Shown: positions 23,401-35,374, counted from the first letter of the stretch. The stretch is DNA of 64,000 nucleotides from Yamagishiella unicocca (GCA_003116995.1 BDSL01000030.1:868001-932000); one strand, 5' to 3'. Notes: a model not told the origin generated them from the sequence alone. Program-made: numbers and translations.

Positions 23401-26400
23401 GGCCGCCCCCCAGCCCTGGCTCGCCAACCGCGCCAACCGCATAGGCGTGGCAGTGGCGGCGACGGCGACGGGTCTGGGCGTGATCGGCCTGGTGGCATAC
23501 TTCTGGCACCGCAGCCGCCGCCGGCTGCTCCGTCGTACGCTGTTCGGTCGGGCGCTGGCGCCTGAGGCCTCCCCGGCTACATCGCTGGTGGTCACGGTGA
23601 GACAAACACGTGGGGGGGCAGGGGGCGCCGCGCTGGTGTGCTGACCCATGGGTCTGTGTTGATGCTCGCCCGACTCCCGACCTCCCCGGCCCGGCCCGCT
23701 CGGGCTGCGTGTGCCGCCAGCTGGGCCCCCCCTACCCGCACCCGGCCCCCCCCTCCCCTCTTCCTCGAACCCTCCCCTCCCCTCCCTCACCCCCCTCCCC
23801 TCCCTCACCCCCCTCCCCTCCCTCACCCCCCTCCCCTCCCTTCCCTCGTTAATCCGTCCTCACTCGGCCCTCCCCGCCCATCCGGTTTCCTACTGAGCTT
23901 CCTAGTCCATGGGCTCTCCTCAGCCCCCGCCCCTCCGCTCCTCTATCCCTCCGCGCTTCAGGACATCGTGGACTCCACTCGGCTCTGGGAGACAGTCCCA
24001 CAGACAGCTATGGCCAGGTGAGCGCCGCGCGAGTGTGCAGATATGCGTGCATAAACACCTCGGTGGCCGCTTGGCAAACACCTCGGTGGCGCCCGGGGAT
24101 TGCTGCGGCCTGGCGCCTCAAGCAGCCAAGCGGTGTCGGTGCTGGTGCTGTCCTCAACCGTGGCAGTTGTCGTACATGTACTACAAACCGTAATACCGTT
24201 ATCGCGTGTGCCGGGTTCCCCGTGGAACTGTAACGGCCGGCCCAACGGTTGCGCCCAACCGTGTGCACGTGAGTAAGAGGCATGTCGGTTCCAACCCGGC
24301 CCCCGCACCCCTCACTCCAAGCGTGCAAAACACATTTCAGCCCCACGCAACCTCCGAAACCGCTCTCATCCCGCGCCATGCTGCCTTCCCTGGGCGTACG
24401 GCGTCGTGCCCTCTCGTGCTGTGTGTGCCGTACAGGGCGGTGCAGCTGCATCACGACACGCTGCGCTCTCTGCTGCAGCTGCATAACGGATACGAGTCGG
24501 CGACCGAGGGGGTGGGTGGCGGACGAACGCGTATTGGCCATAAGAAGCTCGTATGAGGCCGAGTATCAGACATGCTAGGATACGACTGGTGTGGGAGTTT
24601 AAGTTGGCTAAGGGGTTGAGAGGATGCCCGCTGGGGTCGCCCGAAGGGGGTGGGTGGTCCAGGAGGGGGAGGGGAGTGTGAGAAAGCCGCAGGGGGTCCG
24701 GTCCCGGGGGCGGGAGGGTTGAGGGTAGTGGGCAGGGGGGTCTGCGTGGGGTCGGCTTGCGTTCCTGCTGCCGCCAGCCCCTGGGGGCGAAGGGCGAGTA
24801 GGCGTGTCGTGGGCTGCCGTGTGCGGCGTGTCAGGTTGCAGACCTCCCTCCAGCCGTGATCTCCCCCCACCTCCCTCCAGCCGTGATCTCCCCCCCCCCT
24901 CCAGCCGTGATCTCCCCCCCCCTCCCTCCAGCCGTGATGTCCCCCCCTCCCTCCAGCCGTGACCGTGTATGCGACCCCCCTCCCCCGTGTGTGTGTATGC
25001 GGCGCGCAGGACTCATTCATCCTGTCCTTCTACTCGGCCACCGACGCAGTGACCTTTGCGCTGAGGGCCCAGGTGAGGCACCGCCGTGGAGTGTACTGCC
25101 GTACAGACGGGTTGTAGCAGGGTTCAGGCACCCTTGCCACCGGCCGTACGTACGGCAGCCGCGCAGCCCGACCTCCAGCTTGGGCGGGTGCTTCGCCACG
25201 ATGTGCCGCGCTGGCAGCGGCTTGATGCTTGCTCGCCAAGCAGGGGGCGGGGCCAGGGGGAGGGGGGCAGGGGGCAGGAGGCAGGGGTCAGGGGGCGGGG
25301 CGCCGACACCGCGTACCACAAGGGGGGATGAGGCACCCGCGGGAGCTGGAGCCGTTTTTTGTGCCTGTGTGGGCATGCGCATTGCGGTACATGTTGCGGT
25401 ACATGTTGCGGTGCACAGTAAGCGGTCGATTAGGTGGGGTCTGGCAGTGCCGTTGTCCCCCCCCCCCTCCTCCGTCGCTTATGTCGTGTACACGGGTACT
25501 CCCGCCCCCCCCCCCCGCGCGCAGGCGGCGCTCCTGTACCAGCCCTGGCCGGAGGAGCTCACCTGCGAGGAGCTGTGCAGGCCTCAGTACGCGGTGGTGG
25601 GTGGAGGGGAGGGGAGGGGGAGAAGGAGAGGGGGGAGGGGGGAGTAAACCCGTGGACCGAAATTGGGGGAAAAAACATTACTACGGTTTGGGGTTGGCGA
25701 GTAAACCGGGGGGGGGGTTCGAGGAAGACCCGTGGATGCCCGAGAACCCGGGGAACCCGGGGAGGGGGGGCCGTGAAAACCGTTGACGCAAAAACGACAG
25801 GAGCATGGTCGCGCATGGTCGGCGGACATCTAGGTTGTGGGCGCATGCGGGAGCACTGGGATGGACGACCGGCAAACCTGTGGAGTCGGTTCCTTGGGGC
25901 TGCGGAAAGGAAAAGAGAAAACGAATAAACGGAATGGCGGCAACGTGGAACGTGGAAGACGGATGTTAAGGCGGGCGGCAGGGGGTGCGGCGAGGCCGGT
26001 GGCGGTGCAGCGCGTCTCCCGCCCCGGAAATCATTACCATAAAGAGGTGTGGGACGCCAGCAGCGAGCGGGGCCTTGATGGTCCCGTGTCTTGAGCCGCG
26101 CCGCCGGGCCGGTTGGGTAACCGCGGTGACAGCAAGGGTCGCAAACGCACGCACACAGCGGCAAAAAAGAACGGACGAGACATACAAGGTCGAGATGCCT
26201 TAACCTTGGAGGGCGGGGGGGTTACAATTAAAAAACCGGTAACTCGACTGGAGGGCGGGGGGCGGGAGGAGGCAAGGGGCCTTGACAAGTGAGATGCGAG
26301 ATGTTGCGCCTGTTGGGATCACCTCCGCCTCCACCTCCACTTTCACCTCAACCTCCACCTCCACCGGCTCCCGAACCTGCCGCTGCCCGGCCGGCCAGGC

Positions 26401-29400
26401 GAGAGCTGCCGACGGGGCCTGCCCCCACCCACCGGCTCCCAACCCCAATACCGCACCCTCCCTCCCACCAACACATTCCCTTTCCCTCCTGCCGTACCAC
26501 TCCCTCGCCGCACCAACCGCAGTGTCGTACCACCGGCGGCGGCAACGAGCGTGCCCGCTCGGGCATGCCTCGCGGCAGCTTGCTGCCCCGGACTACCCAC
26601 CACAACATCCAGTCGCAGTCCCACGGGTCGCTCGCCAGCGACCTGTTCGTCACCTCGCACCCGCAGCCGCAGGTGCAGCCGCAGCAGCAGCACATGCTAG
26701 TGCAGGGCTTCAGCTCGGTGCGCGGCATGGGCGTCTCCGACCGCGCCGCTCGGGCCGCCAAGGGGGCTGACGACGGCCAGCACAGCGGCAGCGCAATGGG
26801 CCTTATGCTGTCTCATCCGGCCTCGTCGGCGATGCAGCTCCCGACCCCTCAGCTCACGGGCGGCCGCATGCTCGCGCCACCCGGGTCGCAACCTCAGCAG
26901 CAGCAGCAACAGCGGCGGCGGCGGGGGCTGCAGAGCCCGGGCGGCGGCGCGGCTGGCGCCCTGCCACCGACGCAGAGCTTGCCAGTGCGGCGGGCCCCCC
27001 GCCAGTCCCCCTCAACACCGCAGCTCATCCTGGGGCCCACCCCCCCGTCCACCTCCACCTCCAGCGCGCACCTCCTCGCCTTCCGCCCCTCCAGCCTCAG
27101 TTACCTGAGCCAGCAGGGCCAGCAGCGGAAGCGCCTGGCACCGCGCACGCGTACGACAAGCGCCAGCGTGGTGCCGTACGTGGGAAGCGCCCACGGCGAG
27201 GTGCTGCGCGGCGCGAGCTGCGTCAGCCTGCTGGGGGCTAGCATCCGGGGCGGCGGGGGGGGCGGGGGGGGGGACGGGGGAGATGTGTTTTCCGGGGCGG
27301 GGGTAAGCAGCGGCGACAGCAACGCCGTGATGGCTGCGGAGTACACACTGGCGGAGTCGTCGATTGTGCCGTGTGGCATCGACCAGCTGCGGCAGCTGCT
27401 GGGGACCAGGGGGGCCGGGGAAGGGGAGGGGGAGGGGGAGGGGGGGGGCCGGCGGCTGCAGATGGACAGCGCGCCTGCGCCCATGTCTGTGTTATATGAG
27501 ACGGAGGCGGACAGCGCCACCGGCGGCGGCGGCGGCGACGACGAGGACGATGCCGCCGCCTCCTCCACGCGGCGGGCGCCCAGCAGTGGCCCATGGGTCT
27601 ACTCTCCAGGCTGTGCCACCGCCACCACCACCACCACCACCGCCACCACCGCCACCGCTGCTTACCTTACGGGCGCCTCCATCAGCCCCGCCACCAGCCT
27701 CACAGCGCCCTCCCAGGTCCAACCCGACCGCTTCACAGCCGCCGCCGCCGCCAGCGCGGCGGAGGCCGAAGCCACGACACACATCAGTGCCGCCGCCGTC
27801 GCCGTCGTCGCCGCTGGCGGCAGCGCTGGCGGCGGCGGCGGCGGCGGCGGCGGCGACGACCGCGATGCAACGTTCTCGGGCATGTGGACGGGGCTGCTGG
27901 CGCCGGCGAAGCCGGCGCCGCCGCCGCCAGCCGGCGCGCTGGGCGCCGCCGCCGCCATGGGCGCGGAGATGCAGCTTCCAGAAGCCCGCGTGTCGGAGTT
28001 CGGGTCACGGGGTCTGTCGGCGCCGTCGGTGGACCTGGGGCCGGTTTCGGCGGTGCTGGAGTACCGGCCGCAGCAGAGCCCCTTCGCCAACAGCACCCCC
28101 CCGGCGGTGTCGAGCGCGGGGGTCATCGCCTCCGGACACCTCAGCACCTCGCTGTGCCTGTTGCCGTACCGCCGTACATCGGTGCAGCAGAACTCGGCGC
28201 TGATGGCGGCGCTTGTGAACAGCGGGGGGCTGCCGTCCGGCGCCGAGTGAGTGGGGGGTTGGGGGGGGGCGAGGGGGGGGAGAAAAAAACCCGTGGACAC
28301 GGCGTGGGAGATGGAGGGGGGGAGGAAAAAACCCGTGTGCGGAGTGGATGGGGGTGTGGGGGGGGGTGAGCAATTTGATCGTGCGCTGTGTGTGTTTTGG
28401 CGGGGGGGGAGGGAGGACGGAGCGGGGGACCGGGGGGGATGACGACGCGGCGCGTGAATGGGTGGATGCGAGGGTGGAAGGTAAAGGGGCGGCAATCGTA
28501 CGGCACCGTGGGGAAGAGGAGGGGGCGGCGGACTGCCCCGGCAGCAACGGTGAAGGGGCGGGGGGCCTGCACCGCAACAGGCAGACCAGACAGCTAGGGG
28601 CCTGCATGCGTGGGGGCGTGTTTTGCTGGATGGCAATCACGCGGCGCCGCCCGGGGCGGGCGGGATGAGCAAGCTCATTTCCGCCATTGAGCTGCCACCG
28701 CAAGTGCACCCCCCCCCCCGCCCACTTCCAAACGCATACACGCACATACACACACCGGGATCGTACCGCATGTACACACACCCGGTCCCCCGCTTGCCCC
28801 GCCCCCCCACCCCCATACACACCCCACCACCACCCCACCACCACCCCACCCCACCACCCCACCACCACCTCGCCAGTGCCGCCTCCAGCAACAGTGGCGG
28901 CAGTGGCTTCGTCCGCAGCCTCACGCTGGGGCTGTACTACCAGCAGCTCTTCAGGTCCTGCCAGGCGGTGGAGCCGGGAGCTGTGAGGATCTCCGGGGGG
29001 CTGCAAGTGCGGATGGGGTGAGTGGATGCCGGCTCCTGTCGGGGCTCGCGCGAAGACTGGGTTACCCCCCTGCTGGCGGAGTGGCGAGGAGGCCCGCGGG
29101 GGGGATTTCGAGGAAGACCCGTGTATGTGAGGAAAAGCGTTTAGAAAAGACGTTTTGAGATGCATGCTGGAGAACTTGGGTTAGGAGACGGAAGAAGGAA
29201 GGTCCTATGTCGCTGGGGGGGGGTAAAGAGGGGGAAAACCCGGGGGGGCGGGGTTGAGGGGGGAAAACCCGGGGGAAGGGGGGTTGGGAGTGGAAAGCGA
29301 GGCAGCGGCATGACACCGAGGCAGCGGCTGCAGGCAGTGTAGCCCCCACCCCCCGCCCCATGACCTGCCCCGCCCCCTCGGAGCCTCATTGCCGCCTCTC

Positions 29401-32400
29401 CCGCCGCCGCCCTGCTGCAGGGTGCACTCGGGCGTGACGAGCACCCAGGTGTCGTATAACCGAGTGGCGGGCCGTACGCAATACAGCGGTGCAGCCCTGG
29501 AGGGCGCCAAGGCCATTGGAGATGCCGCGCAGGTGAGGCGAGGCGGGGGGAAAGGAGGGGGGGGTTGAGGAAGACCCGTGGGGGGGGGGTTTGAGGAAGA
29601 CCCGTGGGGGGGGGGGTTTGAGGAAGACCCGTGGATGCGAGAAAAACCCGTTTAGAACAGATGTTAGTAAGGTGCATGCTGGGGAACTGGGGTGAGGATG
29701 TTTAGAACAGATGTTAGTAAGGTGCATGCTGGGGAACTGGGGTGAGGATGTTTAGAACAGATGTTAGTAAGGTGCATGCTGGGGAACTGGGGTGAGGATA
29801 CAAAAGACGAAGGTCATATGTCGACCTGGGGGTGGGGTGGGGGGGTAGCGCGTGTGACCGACATAGGAGGAAGAGGGCAGCGAAAATACCGGCGATGAGG
29901 GGCGGGGGAGAGGGGGAGTGCAAACAGGAACGGGGGGGCGAGGGGGGGGAGTCGTGGAAGGAGAGGATTCAGAGGTAACCTGTAGGCTGGCAGAGGAAAG
30001 TCGGAGGAAGAGGAGAGACAGAGGAAGGGAAGGGGGGGGCGCTCAACAGAATGAGGGGGAGAGGAAACCCGCCCGGCTGCCTGGTTGCCTCACCCCCGCC
30101 GCAACGAGTGACATCCCCCCCCCGGTGCCGCGATACGGTCTTCGGCCCCGGGCACTCGAGCTCCTCACCCCGCCCGCCAACAAGCCTTATCCTCGCACCC
30201 TCGCCCTCCCCCCGCCTCCGCTCCGTCTCCTCTCCGCGCCTCTCCGCTGGACCACCACCTTCACCGCCCTCGGTTTGCCGGCCGTGGATTCGCGGATTCC
30301 CTTCTAACCCCCCGCAACCCGCCCCGCCTGCGGCTGCCTGCCTGCCCGCCTGGCTGCCCGCCCGGCTCCAGGGAGGCATGGTCCTGCTGAGCGCCTCCGC
30401 CTTCAACCAGCTGACGCGGCCCGGGGCGGCCTCCAGCTCCAGGGAGCCCTCCCACGTGCTGCTGGACATGGGCCATCACGCAATCAAGATGGGTCCAGAG
30501 CCGGTGCCGGTTTACATGGTGGGGCCGTGTGGGTGGGGTGGGGGGGTGTTCAAAAACCTTGGGTGGGGGGTGGGGGTGGAGGATACCCGTGTACACGACG
30601 TAGGAGGAGGGAGGAAAAACACTTGCAGGGGAGTAGGTTTGGGCAGGGGAGTAGGTTTGGGCAGGGGAGTAGATTTGGGCAGGGGAGTAGATTTGGAACA
30701 AGCGTTTGGGGTTGCGTGCCCGGGAAGGGAGGCGGAATATCGAAAGCCCGCGACGAGTGGTGCCGGGGGGGAAATCGACGGGAAGAAAGGGTGCGTGTGT
30801 ATTGCAGGGGGTGGGTGACTGGGTGGGTGCCTCAATGAGCAGGAGGCAGGAGGCGGGTCACAGGAAAGAAGGGCAGGAGGGGGGGCGTGGAGCCGGGGGG
30901 CATCGCCTGGGGGTGTGTCCCGGGTAGGGGGGGAGCAGCTGGAAGGTCTTGGTTGCTGGGGCCTCACGTAAGGATGCTTGCGTCATGGTTGCTGCCTGAG
31001 CTCGCGAGGGGCTCCCGCAGAGGAAGACGTGTCTCGCAGCAGGAGCCAGCTCCCTTGTACGACATCAGCACCACCGCCAGCCCCCCACGTGGCTGCATGG
31101 CGCCTCATCTCTCTCGCTGCAGCCCCGGCCCCCCTGTCGTGTCGCCGTGGCCGATTTAGCTTAGCCGCCAAAGGTCAACTTACGACCTTCGGCTTTAGTA
31201 TCCCCAACCCAGTTCTCCAGCATGAAAAAAAATTCAAAACGTCTGTTCTAAACGGGCTTTTCGGGCATCCACGGGTCTTCCTCGAACCCTGCCTCGATAG
31301 CGCCTCCCGCTCCCCCCGCTCCCTCACCCCACAACAGCAGCTGCGATCGTAGCCACCTCCCTCCCGCCTTTAAGTGTTTTTCCTGGCATCCACGGGTCTT
31401 CCTCGAAACCCCCCTTAAGTAGCAACTCACGCCATCCCCCCCCGCTCTGTCCCCTCCTCCCCCCCCAAGACGCTGCGCCAGCTATTACACCTATGTCGTG
31501 TAACCGGTCCTTATGCCATCCCCGCTATGTCCCCTCACCTCCAACCCCGCTCTGTTTTAAACGTCTGTCCTAAACCGACCATGCACCCACGATCCTGTCT
31601 TTTTCGTGTCAACGGTTTTCACGCCCCCCCCCGCTCTGTCCCCTCTCCCCCGCTCTGCCCCCCTCCCCCTGCATACACAGGCCCAGAGCCGCGAGCTGCT
31701 CCCCCGCCTAGCCTTCCTGGGCCCTGTGCGCAGCAGCGAGCAGACCGAGCCCGGGGTGATGGACGCACCCCTGGGGGACGTGTCCATGGCGTCCCTGCTG
31801 GTGGTGGGGTTGCAGACGCTGCTGGCGTGGGACAAGGTGGGTTTTGCCTCCACCGCACCTGACCCCTCGTCCTCCGTTCGCAGCCCACGGCCCACCCACT
31901 CCCTTCCTCCGAGGCTCCCCGCCACTCTCCCTCTCCCTCGGGGATTCGCGGATATGAGTTACCCCTCCCCCGGGCAGCTCCGAAACCCACACGTTGGCCT
32001 TGCTCCGCCGCCGCCTCGCGTGCGGCGACTCGCCCACCCCGCCTCTACCCATGTCGGGTTTTGATTTAACCCCCTTTACCCATGTCGGGTTTACATTACC
32101 CCCTCTACCCATGTCGGGTTTACATTACCCCCCCTACACATGTCGGGTTTGTTTTCCCCCCTCTACCCATGTCGTGTAACCGGGTCTTTATGCCCCCCCC
32201 CTTCCTGCTGTTGTCGTAGGATGCAACGGAGGAGGCTCTGGCTACCTTCCGCCACCTGGCGGTGACGGTCGCGATGCGGCAGCTGGGAGGGCACATTGTG
32301 GAGGAGGGGCAGGGCAAGGTGCTGGCGGTGTTCGGGCACCCGTACGACGCGATCAGGTGGGGCCCCTCCCTCCCCCCCGGGTCTGTCGGCCGTGGATTCG

Positions 32401-34042
32401 CGGGTCCTCTGATAAACCACCTCCCCCCTGTTCCTGTCGCACGGGGTTTCTTCGCAACCTCCCCGCCCACTGACCTCCCCGCCATGGGCACGTGGGGGGG
32501 TTGCGCTGTCCAGCCCGCCACCCAAGTTCGCCCATGTGTGCCCCAAATGCCAGCGCAAATCCCTTTGTTTATTTTCCGCTAGCACGCCGCCCACGTGGTC
32601 GCACTCATAGTTTCCCGGTAGGCAACGCAAGTTCTCCGGCATGCACACGCGAGGCGCGTGTTCGGGAGCCATTTGCCGGCTAGCTTCCGTCCACCGTTTC
32701 CTACACGTCGTGTATGCGGTTCTCCTCTCACCCCCCCCAAACCGGTTCTCCTCTCCCCCCCCAAACCGGTTCTCCTCTCCCCCTCCTCCGGCAGGTGGGC
32801 TGCCTCCTGCGAGGCTCTCCTCAAGGAGGCTGACTGGAGCGAGGCGCTGCTGGGGCACGAGCTAGCGGAGGAGGTGCAGGGGCCGGTGCTGCTGAACTCG
32901 CGTCTGGACGGTGAGGGGGGGGGGAGGTCTGAAAACCGTTGACGCGAAAATGACATGATAGTTTTCGCTTGGTCGGTGGGTGGGGGGGCCAAAGGGGGGA
33001 GCGTTCAGCGGTGCCGGAGCTGGAGGGGAGGGGGAAGCAGCTGTTGCTGTTTGGGGGTTTCGAGGACGACCCGTGGATGCCAGGAAAAAACGTTTGGGGG
33101 GGGTGGGGGGCAGAGCCCTTGCTGGCTGCTGGCCTAGCTACCCTTGACGACCTCCGTGGCAGGACTGTGTACATGCGGTCCTCCACACCCTCCACACACA
33201 ACCCCCCCGGGGCGTACGAGTCAACGGCCTCTCCCCTCCCCCAAAACCCCTTCCCCAACAAACACGCCCCTCCCCCTGCAGCCCCCGTCGTGATGGGTGA
33301 CGTCGACCTCTCCCGCCTGCTGTTCCGCGGGTTGCGGATCAAGGGCGCTGTGGACTGCGCCCACACCAAGGCGGAGCTGCTGCCCTCCACCGGTCGTCTG
33401 GTCTATCGGGGCAACCTAGGACCCAACGTGCAGCGGATAGCGAACTACGTGTCGACCGGGCAGGTGGGTGGTAGGCGCCGCCTGGGGCCGGGGGCGGGGC
33501 CGGGGGCGGGAGCAGGGGCAGGGGCAGGGTCGGAGGGGCGAGGGGGAGACACCACGACCGTGGCTCTCTCGCTTGTCCCGGTATGGGTTGATTTGCTTGC
33601 CGTGTTCGTTATAACAGGCACCGATAACCCGAACCGCCACCCCGTGCTTCCCGCGCGGCAGGTGGTTTGCTCGCGCCGCGCCTGGAGGGGCTACGAGGCG
33701 GCGGCGGAGCTGGCGGCGGAGGTGGCGGGCGAGGCCGTGGTGGTGGGCGCATCGCTCGGGCAGCACTCGATCCGCGGCATGGGCGACAAGGTGGAGCTGT
33801 GGAGCATACGGCTGGAGGACGGCGGGTACGACGGCATGTACGACGGCGAGGACGAGCATTCGTTCTTTTTCCAGGGTGCCCAGCAGCAGCTGCCGGAGCA
33901 GTCGCCCGCCTCGGCGCCGCCGACGGTGATGAATGGGCACATCGGCAGCCGGCTGGGGCAGAGCCTGGCGGAGATCATGCAGGCCCACTCACGCGCGTAC
34001 GAGGTGACGGGCGACGAGCTGCGGGGCATGCTGAGCGAGTAG
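17447..34042 (+). CDS. receptor-type class III nucleotide cyclase with solute-binding-like ectodomain and paired C1/C2 domains
   Basis: Exons: 17447-17601, 17671-17773, 18186-18336, 19150-19279, 19984-20266, 20575-20772, 21272-21817, 22749-22952, 23339-23596, 23962-24017, 24436-24511, 25010-25072, 25525-25596, 26523-28246, 28877-29017, 29421-29532, 30372-30518, 31681-31836, 32220-32356, 32795-32910, 33282-33463, 33662-34042; about 1,796 aa, all phases closed. It should make cAMP or cGMP. Residues 1-30 are a signal peptide. About 85-610 is an ectodomain resembling family-1 ABC solute-binding proteins (YDAWVLDVP, PLLYWRRDLF, NGTDFNGDG). One TM helix lies at about 625-648, followed by HRSRRR. 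C1 begins with VTDIVDSTRLWE and ATEGDSF, giving both metal Asp, but its YSGAALEGAKA lacks the catalytic Asn/Arg. A long low-complexity insert (about 765-1,350) interrupts C1. C2 (about 1,474-1,720) has no metal Asp (SLLVVG, EEGQGK) but keeps STGRLVYRG and the Arg of VQRIA. The exact ends of exons 13-14 are the least certain. Substrate (ATP or GTP) cannot be told. Confidence 0.85.
18680..18762. repeat. 20-bp tandem repeat x4 in a cyclase intron
   Basis: Four perfect or near-perfect units of gcctacacgggtgggccgca lie inside the intron between 18,336 and 19,150. Confidence 0.9.
19604..19815. repeat. ~35-bp minisatellite x6 in a cyclase intron
   Basis: Six units of the type gttagcgaggagacacgcgc + tcgtgaagggggggg vary mainly in G-run length. 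The array is located in the intron before the exon at 19,984. Confidence 0.9.
22430..22580 (-). repeat. degenerate copy of the dispersed intronic repeat, inverted
   Basis: Reading the minus strand, the order of blocks (cccgtgtacg, aaacgtttgg, gcatgctggagaacttgg, ccttcggcggctat) follows the complete copy at 55,627-55,755, with many changes. It lies in the intron between 21,817 and 22,749. Confidence 0.5.
23748..23850. repeat. pyrimidine-rich ~19-bp tandem repeat (ccctccctcacccccctcc)
   Basis: At least four units of ccctcacccccctcccctc occur in the intron before the exon at 23,962. It is a homopyrimidine tract. Confidence 0.8.
24838..24965. repeat. ~25-bp tandem repeat x5 (ccagccgtgatctcccccc)
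   Basis: Five units of ctccctccagccgtgatctc followed by a C-run sit just before the acceptor of the exon at 25,010. Confidence 0.9.
29100..29215 (+). repeat. dispersed intronic repeat, near-complete copy
   Basis: Blocks in order are ttcgaggaagacccgtg, gcgtttagaaaagacgtttt, gagatgcatgctggagaact and agaaggaaggtcctatgtcg. This is the same order as the copy at 55,627. It lies in the cyclase intron between 29,017 and 29,421. Confidence 0.7.
29565..29850 (+). repeat. intronic repeat with 3 exact 50-bp tandem copies
   Basis: Three starts of gaggaagacccgtgg (29,570-29,640) lead into the tttagaacag block. Then 29,651-29,800 is one 50-base unit repeated three times, with a single base change at the last position. 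The unit contains the ggtgcatgctggggaactgg part of the dispersed intronic repeat, so the element itself has been tandemly amplified. Confidence 0.9.
30625..30696. repeat. 18-bp tandem repeat x4 (aggggagtaggtttgggc)
   Basis: Four units with one recurrent change (ggttt/gattt) lie in the intron after the exon ending at 30,518. Confidence 0.9.
31153..31295 (-). repeat. dispersed intronic repeat, full-length copy, inverted
   Basis: This ~140-base segment is the close reverse complement of 55,627-55,755, which lies in an intron of a different gene. Both carry, in order, the tcgaggaagacccgtggatg end, the cgtttagaac block, the ctggagaactgggttgggga block, and the aaaggtc..ggcggctaagc end. No ORF and no obvious terminal inverted repeat is visible. 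Confidence 0.85.
32043..32175. repeat. ~30-bp tandem repeat x4-5 (tacccatgtcgggttt)
   Basis: Units of acccatgtcgggtttacatt alternate with a C-run. The array precedes the acceptor of the exon at 32,220 and its last unit grades into the tgtcgtgtaaccgggtcttt motif seen in other introns. Confidence 0.85.
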
Positions 34043-34078
34043 CGCGGAGGGAGGCGTGGAGTATCCGTCAGTCAAGAA

Positions 34079-34176
34079 GACGCGTCGCGTCGCATCGCGT
34101 CGCATCGCGTCGGGTCGGGCCACATCGCGTCGCGTCGGGTCGGGTCGGGTCGGGTCGCGTCGCGTCGCGTCGCGGA
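34079..34176. repeat. pentamer repeat (GTCGC/GTCGG/CATCG)n
   Basis: About 19 units of gtcgc, gtcgg or catcg run directly after the cyclase stop codon, in what should be its 3' UTR. Confidence 0.9.
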
Positions 34177-35300
34177 ACGGCGTGTTTCTTGGCGCTGAGC
34201 TCGCGGGCGCAGGCACACGCTGACGCGCCAGTTGCGAACCTGGGCGCCGAGCTGGCCAATCCAATCCTCTCGCTGTTCGTTTTCCGACGCAGCCATGCGG
34301 CGCACTTTGGAGAACTCATGCTGCCGTCAGGGGGCGCGCAAAGCCCCACACGTGGTGAGGATTCCGAACGGCGCGTTGCGGCTCGTCCAGGGACAGGCGG
34401 CGGTGTGCGCGTGCACGTCGGGATTCCGAGGCGGGGGAGAGGGAAACACGTGATCCGACAGCGTGCGGGGAGGGGAGGGGCATGTGTGTGTGGCGCGGAC
34501 GGCGCGGTAGTATTGTTTTGGTGCTTGTGCTGGTGGCGGCGTTGTTGTTGTCGTACAGTCGGGGGCCAGCAGGCAGGGTCTTACATCTTTCATCCATCAC
34601 GGTCTTGCACTTTTCATCGGGTTTAAGTCGGCTGGGTCCAGCCCAAATGTGCCGTGTTACACCGTATCTTGATTGTTCGTAGATATTCCGAAAACGAATG
34701 TCTCACGGGATTGCCATTCACGTGATATGGATTAATCACTGCAGAGCAGCACACCGGAGGGTGGACCCAAAGGGGTCGTCCGAGCTTGCGACTTTAGGGC
34801 TTTAGGGTTTTGCGGTTTTGATGTTGCGTTGCGGCGTGCGCCTCCGTGCAGCGCTGGCGGCATTTGACCAAGCAGATGGTGGCGGCGACTCCACTCGGCA
34901 GCCATCGGTGGTGGTTTCGGAGGGGTCCTGCGCAGCGTCCGCTTGATGGTCTCGGAGCCACATGCCGGGTGTAGGGGAGGGGGCCCGCTTTTAGGGGGGC
35001 ACATCGGTCATCGACACTAAGGCGCGGGTGTTGTGCTGGGACGAGAATGGGACGAGAATGGGTTGGGGATAGGTGGAAAACGTGTGTGCGGCGTGGTGAG
35101 TCCGCACTCAACACTTCACAACCACCAAAAGGATGGCGGCATTCGGACTATCCATTTGTCCCCGCTGATGTTGCGGGAATTCAGTCCTCGGTGGCGGCGA
35201 AGGCGGTGGTGAGGGCGGCGGGTGGGTCGAGTTTGTCCTGGGGAGAACGAACCGTGTGCTATGCTGCGAACTGCTCATGCGGGCGGCCTTGGAAGGACGC

Positions 35301-35374
35301 TCCTTTACTCCTCATTGTGCCGTACCTTTACTCCTCAGTGTGCCGAACCTTTACTCCTCATTGTGCCGAACCCC
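35301..35374. repeat. ~23-bp tandem repeat x3 (cctttactcctcattgtgcc)
   Basis: Three units of tttactcctca(t/g)tgtgccg occur in a non-genic stretch. Confidence 0.85.

Noticed and set aside
27662..29165. Long minus-strand frames (324 and 386 codons) opposite the cyclase insert
   Set aside because: They run through plus-strand exon, donor and intron alike and consist of Pro/Ser/Ala from G-run introns. These are shadow frames.
30976..31160. Possible extra cyclase exon near 31,020-31,130
   Set aside because: Splice-like signals exist, but the exons ending at 30,518 and starting at 31,681 join directly in phase and give the expected linker. The extra segment matches nothing in the family.
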